NCBI GenBank assembly: GCA_025529335.1
Contig: JAMYHX010000542.1
Span: 1 to 27,281 of the forward strand
Source of the DNA: Rhizopus sp. PT2906
Lineage: Eukaryota > Mucoromycota > Mucoromycetes > Mucorales > Rhizopodaceae
Direction of reading: 5' to 3'
Length of the DNA: 27,281 nt
In this document: in pieces, positions 20,422-27,281 of the stretch
Numbering within the stretch: position 1 is the first letter of the stretch
How the letters are laid out: every line of letters begins with the position of its first letter
Notes under the pieces: generated by a model
What the model was told of the DNA's origin: nothing
Databases searched by the model: none
What the model saw: the letters and a program-made list of their open reading frames with translations, nothing else
Made by a program: the position numbers and the translations under genes

Positions 20422-20499
20422 TTAATAAATTCTAAATATGCATGTAGAACACAGACAGTGAGACAGTGACAGAACACTTTGTTTTTAAAACAATAAAAT
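20422..20499. promoter_or_regulatory. Compact 78-bp head-to-head intergenic region
   Basis: The only space between the start codons of the small minus-strand ORF and the TIP20/RINT1 gene. If the small ORF is real, this is a bidirectional promoter. It holds a tandem CAGTGAGACAGTGACAG motif at about 20456-20472. Confidence 0.35.
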
Positions 20500-23169
20500 A
20501 TGAGTGATGCATTATTAGATGATACTAATCGATTCCTGGTCTCTCACATTCAATCCACCGACGATTTGGAAATTGCTAAACTAAAGAACTTATTGGAAGT
20601 CCAAAAGGCTGAACAGAAAGAACTAGATGCCAAAGTAAATTTAAAATGGGTTCATCATAAAGTTGTAATAATCAATAATGCGTCATAGTTGAATAAAATA
20701 GCCCATGCTTCAAAGAAGGCACTGATCGATTCTGAAGAAAACTTAAACTCTCAGCAAAAGGTTCTTCAACAGTTACTTGGTAATCTTGAAGAAACAAAAC
20801 AACATGTCGAGAAATACGAAGCAGATCATTCAACGCCAACCACATCCCAACATGAACTTTTGATACACTTGAAGCAGCTTGAAGAGAAGCTCAGACGAGT
20901 AGATAATGCAAGAAATTATATTAAGACTTTACTTGTTGCATGTGAACTAAGGTAAAAAAAAATGATAAAGAACTAAGAGAGGATCCTATGTTAACCATAC
21001 CATAGTTCTCAAGCACTTGATTATGTTGAAACAGATCCAGGAAAAGCTATAAAGCCCTATGAACAACTTGTCAAATTTGAAAGATACATTTCAAGCCAGC
21101 CAATGGCTACCGAACAATACAGCGAACTTTGTGATTATCTCAAAAAGAGACAGACACAACTTTGGGAAGAATTGAATGCGGTATTGATAAAGTATGTTTT
21201 AATACAGAAAAAAGACAAAAAAAAGGATACTGATTCAACATCTAAAGGAGTTTCAAGAGTGCACTTGGTGCATTATCTTGGCCAACGCCTATCAAGCCTC
21301 CTTATGGTCCACAGATCAAAGAGAAACTAGAAAAATTCGAATCAACCTTTCGTCACCTGATCATATTACAACAATCGTAAGTTTCCTGTTTAAAAAGAGA
21401 GAAAGGGGGATTCAATAAAACTCAACGCGTGTCGTAGTTCTGCAAAAGGTCAACAGGTCAGTGAGCTGAGTCCGGTGTCAATCATGCTAGAGGATCTATC
21501 GTTACGATTCAAGTATCACTTTGAAACATCCAAACCAACGAATCGATTAGACAAGGCAAGCTGAATATATAATCATAGCCATGAATTGTTTTCTTAATAT
21601 ACATATAGCCTGAGTGGTATTTGACGCACGTCAGAAACACAATTACCACACATATTCCATTCCTAATGACTACAGTACAGCCTATACTTGACAGCATGAA
21701 AGACTATTTCCCAGAAAGAGTATTTGTAAAAGACCTATTTATTCACGGCCTACTGCAAGACGTATTTAGAAAGCTACATAAATCAATGCCACAAGCAATT
21801 CAACAACCCAACATCCTTAGTCATACCATCCATCAAATCTTGGAGTTTGACAAGAGCCTTAGTGAAGAATTCGCATATGACGATACAACCGTATCTAATT
21901 TTGTACTCGGTAACCCTATCTGGTTCAATACATGGTTTCAAGCTGAGAAGACATGTAAACAAAGAAAATGAATAGCGATCAAAGACTGACATGATGTATA
22001 TACACATAGTCTCGCAGGCTAGATATGACGAAATCATGATGGATGGTCAAGTATTTGAAATCGATTCGCAGGATACGAACAATAATGCTGTAAAAAAGAC
22101 AAAGTCAGCCATTCGTTTGATGAATCTTTTGGAAAGCATAACATCCACTTACAGCCTAGTACCCCATCTGACTCACAAGCTCAAGTTTTTTATAGAGATA
22201 CAACTTGATTTGTTAAGTCAATACCATAAACGGCTTTCAAGTGCTGTAGATTCATTTGAAGCTCTCAGTCTGATACGTTCGGTTCCTGCACCTGGTGCAT
22301 TACCAGATGCCGTGACAGGAGTGATGACAGCCAATGAGACACATGGGACATTGGCCGCCTTACATCGCCTTTACAGGTGGTGGACAAGTGCAAAAGCAAT
22401 GAGCGAGATGCTTAGAGACTGGGATGATGATGAGGTAAATGAAAATAGAGGATATTATGATCTGTACTAACATGCTGCTTTTCTAGTTTTTTATTGATTT
22501 GAACTTTGAAATTAAGCAAGATACCGAATGCATGAGGCGTATATTAAAAGAACATCAAGACAGAAATACAATGCTCTCTTATGCACGTTTAATGGAAAGC
22601 GGCTCAAGTGATAGTTTATTTGCTGATGCCCTCACCGCCTATAACCAAATAGCCGAACGTATAGAAAAGGTCTTTGTAAAGATTGCAGTAAAGGAATGGA
22701 CAAACAATGCAAGAGCGTATTCTAGAAAGTAAATCATCCCTTTCTTTAAATGAATCCTCATCTGATATATACACATATTAGGGATTGGTGGCATTTATCC
22801 ACAGATAATGGAGCAACGACTACAGAGATGTCGGACGAAATATATGCACCCTTACAGGACTTTAGGATGACATTTACTTTTCTAAACAAGATCCTACCTG
22901 AGCCCGATTTTCTCATAGTTTACCGCAAGACGCTAAAGGAGATTGAAGACTGGTATCTACGAAATATTATTACTCGTCAGCTTCCTATGACGGGGGTTGA
23001 TCAGTTAGAAACCGATTTGAAGCTTGGTTTATGGAAAATAGGACAAAAATGGGTTCAAAAACCAGAGAATTTGATGAAAAAGTAAAAAAGTAAAAAAAGA
23101 AATATAGAAATATTAATACATTTTTTTAATAGACTCAAAGAATCGATTATACAACTTAAAAATCAATAG
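20500..23169 (+). CDS. TIP20: RINT1/Tip20 family vesicle-tethering protein
   Basis: Ten exons: 20500-20634, 20689-20951, 21006-21191, 21248-21376, 21438-21555, 21609-21954, 22010-22434, 22487-22728, 22782-23081 and 23133-23169. The introns are 51-61 nt and the frame is intact at 726 aa (yeast Tip20 701, human RINT1 792). Tip20/RINT1 is a subunit of the Dsl1 (NRZ) complex at the ER, which tethers COPI vesicles returning from the Golgi and works with ER SNAREs. The N-terminus is a long coiled coil (EIAKLKNLLEVQKAEQKELD to about residue 130). Then come the family blocks ALDYVETDPGKAIKPYEQL, FKYHFETSKPTNRLDKPEWY (about 261-280), GNPIWFNTWF, DWWHLSTDNG and LRNIITRQL. The KPEWY block spans a GC-AG intron. 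The last exon adds only 12 codons. The gene symbol follows the yeast name. Confidence 0.93.
21556..21608 (+). other. GC-AG intron in the TIP20/RINT1 gene
   Basis: 53-nt intron with donor AAG|GCAAGC and acceptor ACATATAG. No GT donor nearby keeps the frame, and splicing here restores the strongly conserved family block NRLDKPEWY. GC-AG is the known minor class of U2-type introns, normally with a strong flanking match (AG|GCAAG), as seen here. Confidence 0.88.
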
Positions 23170-23378
23170 TTGCTTATCCTTAAACTTGCTCTAAAGGCTT
23201 TCTAATTATTCATTATTTTATTCAGCTGACCTCTCTATTCTTATTAATGTTCATTCTACAAAAGGATATAAAACGGATAAATTGTGTACTTTGAAACAAA
23301 GAATTTAAATCTTTTATAGAGACAAAGGCGGCATAAAAGAGCCCTTTTTTAGTGTCTTTTTTATATATTTTATTGTCG

Positions 23379-24187
23379 ATGCAAGGTCTACCTGATTTCG
23401 ACCTCACACTGAACCCACATGCGGGAGTAGATGACTGGCAATATGAAATGCGACGTGAGATTCAAGAGATTATTGTAATAAGAAGGGAAAGATGCAGTGA
23501 ATTAAAGAAAAACAACTTATCATGTTATAGCCCGGAGTGTTTTTAGGCCCCTTTTCAGCCTGTAGGAGAATTGATCAACTAAAGGAAAAAGGAATTACAC
23601 ACATCATGTGCTTTATTGATCAGGCAGAAGCAAGACTATTCAAGATAGATACCCTGATGCAACATTTTGAATTTCAACAGTACATTGTGAATGATACCAT
23701 CCTGCAAAACTTGATTCAGCATTTTCCCAATGTTTTCAAACAGATCAACAGAGCCCTAGACTTAGGCGGAAAGGTTGTACTGTGTTGCAATGGCGGTATG
23801 TCTCGAAGTCCTGCCTTTGTGATTGCTTATCTTATGGAAAGGTTCAACTTGGACGCCAATCAAGCTTATCACTGTGTACAGGCCAGACGGCTCTGTATCA
23901 ATCCTAATGATGGATTCAAATGTCAGCTCAAGGTGTGTGTAGGACATAGTTGTACTTTGCAGATTGCTTATGATAATTAGGAATATGAGCCAATATTTAG
24001 GGCACGTCATGGAGCACCATCTATTGATGGTGATAGTAGGCGAAGGAGAAGATCAAGAGGCGAAGAAAATGATGACATATTCAAACACACACATGGCGTG
24101 GATCCCAAACGATATCTCCGTGATCAAATTCACGAAGAACAGGGAACCAACGCCATGTCACCGGAATATAGTTCAATGACAATGTAA
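23379..24187 (+). CDS. STYX-like dual-specificity phosphatase family protein
   Basis: Three exons (23379-23474, 23531-23932, 23981-24187), all phase 0, with introns of 56 and 48 nt, give 234 aa; human STYX is 223 aa. Family blocks in order are the N-terminal Trp/Tyr motif (DDWQYEMRREIQEIIPGVFL), LGPFSAC, GITHIMCFID, YIVND (D87), the phosphate loop CCNGGMSRS (117-125), FVIAYLMERFN and CINPNDGF, then KEYEPIF and a basic/acidic tail. Animal STYX is a catalytically dead pseudophosphatase with Gly in place of the nucleophile Cys. Here the CX5R motif is complete (C118, R124) and an Asp stands where the general acid is expected (D87), so the protein may be active. The usual His before the Cys is Cys here. 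STYX regulates ERK and FBXW7 in animals; a fungal role is unknown. Confidence 0.9.
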
Positions 24188-24319
24188 AAAGCGTGTATTA
24201 TACTTCTTTATAAAAGAAGAAAGAGAAAGATGACGATAAATAAAGAATATGTACAAAGATGACCAATATAAAAGAAGAAAGGATATACATGCTTTTTGGA
24301 TGAAATATAATAGAGATGG

Positions 24320-26205
24320 TTAAATGATGAATCTTTCCTCCATTTCCTTTGCTACTGGCTTATATTCATCTTCTTCATCTGTTGCCAATGGCATAAATCC
24401 TTCTTTAACAGGTCTTTTCATGTCTTGAAGTTGCATGTAATAAACTGAAACCATGGATAGGATGAAGAGGATGACAAGGATAGCACCGACTGTAAATCCT
24501 TTATCTAATATAATGTATAAGCTTTGTATAAAACTGTGCTTTTGAAAGGATCTTACGGTAATAAGGAGCATCAGTCACGGGCCAGAGCAATAATGATGTC
24601 CATGTCCAAGTGAGGGATGAGGAGGTGTTCAGGATGGCAATAGCCATGGCTCTCACTTGCATATCAGATGAAATGGTTTCTGTTGCCCACGTCATAGTGA
24701 CCTATATTATGAGCGTTAGTGTCTGATACTTGTATATAATAAAATATATTACAGAAGTTAATGATCGTAATCCAGCATGTGTTATCAAAAAGGCCATATA
24801 TAATAGAGCAAATGGCTGTACGAATGCAGAGAGCATGCTACCATTCAATGACTTAATATGGAAATATTTCTTTTTAAAGAGGTTATTTTACCTAATGCCT
24901 ATTAGACCAACAAAAGCAGGAATAACGATACACCATAGACGTGTACGATGTCTGTCACTGATAAATCCGTTACATAATCCTGCAACCATGGTTACAAGTG
25001 TATCTGGCTAAATTGACAAATAAAAAAACGTTTAGCGATCATTCTTTTTTCCTCTTCACATTCCGCTCCTTACTGTTGTTAATATATTGGCAGTGATAGC
25101 ATCAAATCCTAGTTTCTTAATAACTATACCCAATACTTGAGCCGCACCCATTGCAACATGTACGCTAGCCCATCCAAACATAAATGGATACAAATATTTG
25201 TTTTTGACTAACAATTTAATCTTTTCCATTCTTGTTAATTGAGAAGATTCTTGCTGCTGTTGTTGTTGCTGTGATCTACATAAGGCGACTTCTTTCTCTC
25301 TTTTATCTAACCATTCTGTATTGTGAGGATAATCAGGAAGATATTTGTATCCAAGGCAAGCTAATAAAAGAGTAATAGAGGCATCAAATAGAAACATCCA
25401 TCGCCATCTACCAAGGGTGAATAGGTTGTTGTGACACATTGTACAAAAATATACTTTACCCGCTAATACCGAAAAAGCCATCCATTGTCTTGAGCATGAT
25501 GGCTTGTACGACGCCACTTAAACCGTTTCCAAATGATCCGCATATGGTTAACAAGGCTAGTCTTTTGCCCAATTCTTTCTTTGTGTACCAAGTACTGACG
25601 AGGAAAACGATCTAAATTTTTTTAAGGGAGAGAATGAGATGGATGATGATCATACAAAAGAAAAGGGGGAGGGCTTAGAATAAACAAATACTTACGCCTG
25701 GATAGAAGCCAGCTTCAGCCAGGCCTAATAGGAATCTAATAACATATACATTTTGTACAGATTGAACACAGGCCATAGCAACTGTTAGAATACACCAAAT
25801 GAGTTCCAATGCAGGTAAATATCTTGATGGTCTCGTGTTTGATAATAGCATATTAGACGGTAATTGCATACTATTTATGTAAAAAATCAGCAAACAATGC
25901 CGCTCTGGTGCTGATTATTTATTTACGATAAATAGCCCACCATGAATAGGATACCCATCCAGTTATATTCCACTCCTTGTACATTTAACTCTTCTTCCAT
26001 ACCACTGATAAATGCACTCGCTATAGATAACATGATGAGTATGCACAGCAAGACAGCCATTGAGTGTTTATAATTTACCTAGATTTGAATTATCCAAGCT
26101 CTTTACTAGATTACCAAACATAGCGAAGAGTAAGAGTCTTTTATCCAATCTATGTACAAGCTCCCTTTCATCTTGTCTATTGACAGGTTCAACTTTTTCA
26201 TTCAT
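24320..26205 (-). CDS. MFS transporter, anion:cation symporter (allantoate/nicotinate permease-like) family
   Basis: Nine exons (26205-26079, 26020-25927, 25870-25696, 25611-25460, 25407-25074, 25007-24892, 24837-24753, 24701-24557, 24504-24320) and eight introns of 51-84 nt give an intact 470-aa frame. Family marks are KRLLLFAMFGNLVKSLDNSN (TM1 region, Asp as in DRTN), NWMGILFMVGYLSMQLPSNM, RFLLGLAEAGFYPG (MFS motif after TM4), STWYTKKELGKRLAL, then WRWMFLFDASIT and LPDYPHNTEWLDKREKE (start of the cytoplasmic loop). This places it in the ACS family (TC 2.A.1.14) with yeast Dal5, Tna1, Vht1 and Seo1, which take up anionic vitamins and allantoate with protons. The substrate cannot be read from sequence. 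A run of seven Gln (about 229-235) sits in the central loop. The last Thr/Glu/Asp-rich tail is cytoplasmic. Confidence 0.93.
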
Positions 26206-26611
26206 TTTAAAGGAAAAGAAAAGATGGAGAGAAGTAAAGGAGATAAAATGAGAGAGAAAGAAAGCAGAGACAAGGGGGGAAAGGGACTATTTATAAAGAG
26301 AGAGAAAAAAATAATTCCTTTCCACGTTGAATGCATGTAAAGATAGCAGTGTTTGAAACCCAGAAAAGAGAGAAGGCTGATACTTTATTTGATATAAACA
26401 TTGCCTGCATGCATCTCTATTTTTTATTTATCAATATTCTTATTTGCACTCTCTTCCCTCTTTATCATAGATTATTTTTCATTACTCTTTCAAAGCGAAA
26501 GGGAAGCTAAGATAACAATGGTAATTAAATAACCTTAAAAGGAATAATTGTAATTTACTGTGATCCACTGTGGGCAGGAACCGTGTTTTTATTGGCAAAA
26601 AAAAAAGGTCT
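26206..26611. promoter_or_regulatory. Intergenic: promoter side of the MFS gene and 3' flank of the GS-like gene
   Basis: About 405 bp between the MFS start and the stop of the next minus-strand gene. Purine-rich on the plus strand next to the MFS start (about 26205-26320), so pyrimidine-rich on the transcript strand. The plus-strand frames at 26060-26340 are Lys/Glu/Arg chance frames in that purine tract. Confidence 0.4.
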
Positions 26612-27281
26612 TTAAACCAATTCCATGTAACGTTTCATTTCGTAATCCGTCACAGCAACCTGCCACAAATTCCATTCATGTTTTCTTGTACTGACAAAGT
26701 GATTCACAAAGCTATCTCCTAATACCTTACGTGCAACAGAATCCTTGGCTTCCATAGCTGCTATAGCCTCTTGTAATGTACGAGCTAATCGTTCATTATG
26801 TGTTACATCCTTGGCTGACTGACTTGGTCCTGTTGGTAGCTCTTGCTTTGTCTTGATCCCCCAAGCACCACACTTGAGAATAGCAGCCAATGCCAAATGT
26901 GGATTGATATCTGCTCCTGAAACTCTCTTTTTTTATATATTTTGTTAATTATCTCTATTATCTGAAATAATATCCTACATACCATTTCAATTCGACTAGC
27001 ACTCTCAGAGGTAGACGGAGGCACAATGACACGAATGGCAGTATGACGAGAGTCAAATCCCCAAGAGACGCTGACGGGTGCCCAAAAGTTTTCAACCAGT
27101 CTCTTATAACTGCCACAACCGTTACAACCCTTTCTTTCTTTTTTTCTTTTTTTCTTTTTACCTGTTGATTGTAGGTGCCAGAATGGCCATTATACTAGGC
27201 AATGCTTTCAAAACACCAGCCACAAACCAAACCATCATCTTGGTCATATTGGGATATTTTTCACTCTTTTCACCTACAGCA
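26612..27281 (-). CDS. Glutamine synthetase-like protein, C-terminal part (partial)
   Basis: Three exons visible (27281-27162, 27109-26983, 26926-26612), with introns of 52 and 56 nt and an intact frame; the 5' part is beyond the window. The catalytic-domain blocks are MTKMMVWFVAGVLKALPSI, APTINSYKRLVENFWAP, WGFDSRHTAIRVIVP, and RIEMRVSGADINPHLALAAI, then the C-terminal helix set (FVNHFVSTRKHEW, VTDYEMKRYMELV). These are the substrate-binding and C-terminal parts of the GS fold. The NSYKRL and ADxNPxL style points to the bacterial-like type I/gamma-glutamylamine or FluG-like branch, not the eukaryotic type II enzyme that makes glutamine. So it may ligate glutamate to an amine or act in development or nitrogen use. 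The usual NR in the loop is SR here (WGFDSR). Reaction and substrate are inferred. Confidence 0.9.

Noticed and set aside
20500..24187. A functional gene cluster or operon-like unit (TIP20/RINT1 plus STYX)
   Set aside because: They are separate plus-strand genes with a 209-bp gap and unrelated known roles; adjacency alone does not support a joint system.

Overview
This is eukaryotic nuclear DNA from a fungus. Many introns are 48-84 nt with GTAAGT/GTATGT-like donors and CTAAC-like branch points. The genes are compact and AT-rich. The family content (F-box/LRR-like protein, Cox17, Tip20/RINT1, APC and ACS-type permeases, glutamine synthetase-like protein) and the gene style fit an early-diverging mould, most likely Mucoromycota/Mucorales. 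That placement is inference, not proof. I see no prokaryotic operons, CRISPR array, rRNA or tRNA.

Layout, left to right. (1) The 3' end of a coiled-coil gene (+, 3-152). (2) A minus-strand block: a HAD-domain 'Swiss Army Knife' RNA-repair-like protein (987-2803) and a small four-exon unknown gene (2852-3531), possibly one transcription unit. (3) COX17 (+, 4102-4305). (4) A transposon-scarred stretch: a broken Tc1/mariner copy (4635-5165) and a decayed PD-(D/E)XK-like fragment (5590-6097). (5) A five-exon amino acid permease (-, 6300-8240), then about 2.5 kb of gene-poor DNA with two coding-like remnants. (6) A kelch-BTB protein (+, 10817-12868) whose stop codon lies 33 bp from that of a convergent mitochondrial CoA-transferase (SUGCT-like, -, 12902-14370). 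(7) NUDCD1-like (-, 14523-16418), a two-exon 95-aa small gene (-, 16793-17176) and an F-box protein split by a frame break (-, 17311-19106). (8) A doubtful short ORF (-) 78 bp from a head-to-head ten-exon TIP20/RINT1 gene (+, 20500-23169), then a three-exon STYX-like gene (+, 23379-24187). (9) A nine-exon ACS-family MFS transporter (-, 24320-26205). (10) The 3' part of a glutamine synthetase-like gene (-, 26612-27281, running off the window).

Most genes are unrelated housekeeping functions: copper delivery to cytochrome oxidase, Golgi-to-ER tethering, NudC-type chaperone, nutrient uptake, and mitochondrial acyl-CoA metabolism. They do not form a pathway cluster. I rebuilt splice structures by hand from reading-frame continuity; every multi-exon model given with full exon coordinates sums to an intact frame. 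I found no convincing novel biological system. The most useful observations are a GC-AG intron, a STYX-family phosphatase that keeps the catalytic Cys and Asp, the frame-broken F-box gene, and small genes that single-exon scanning misses.
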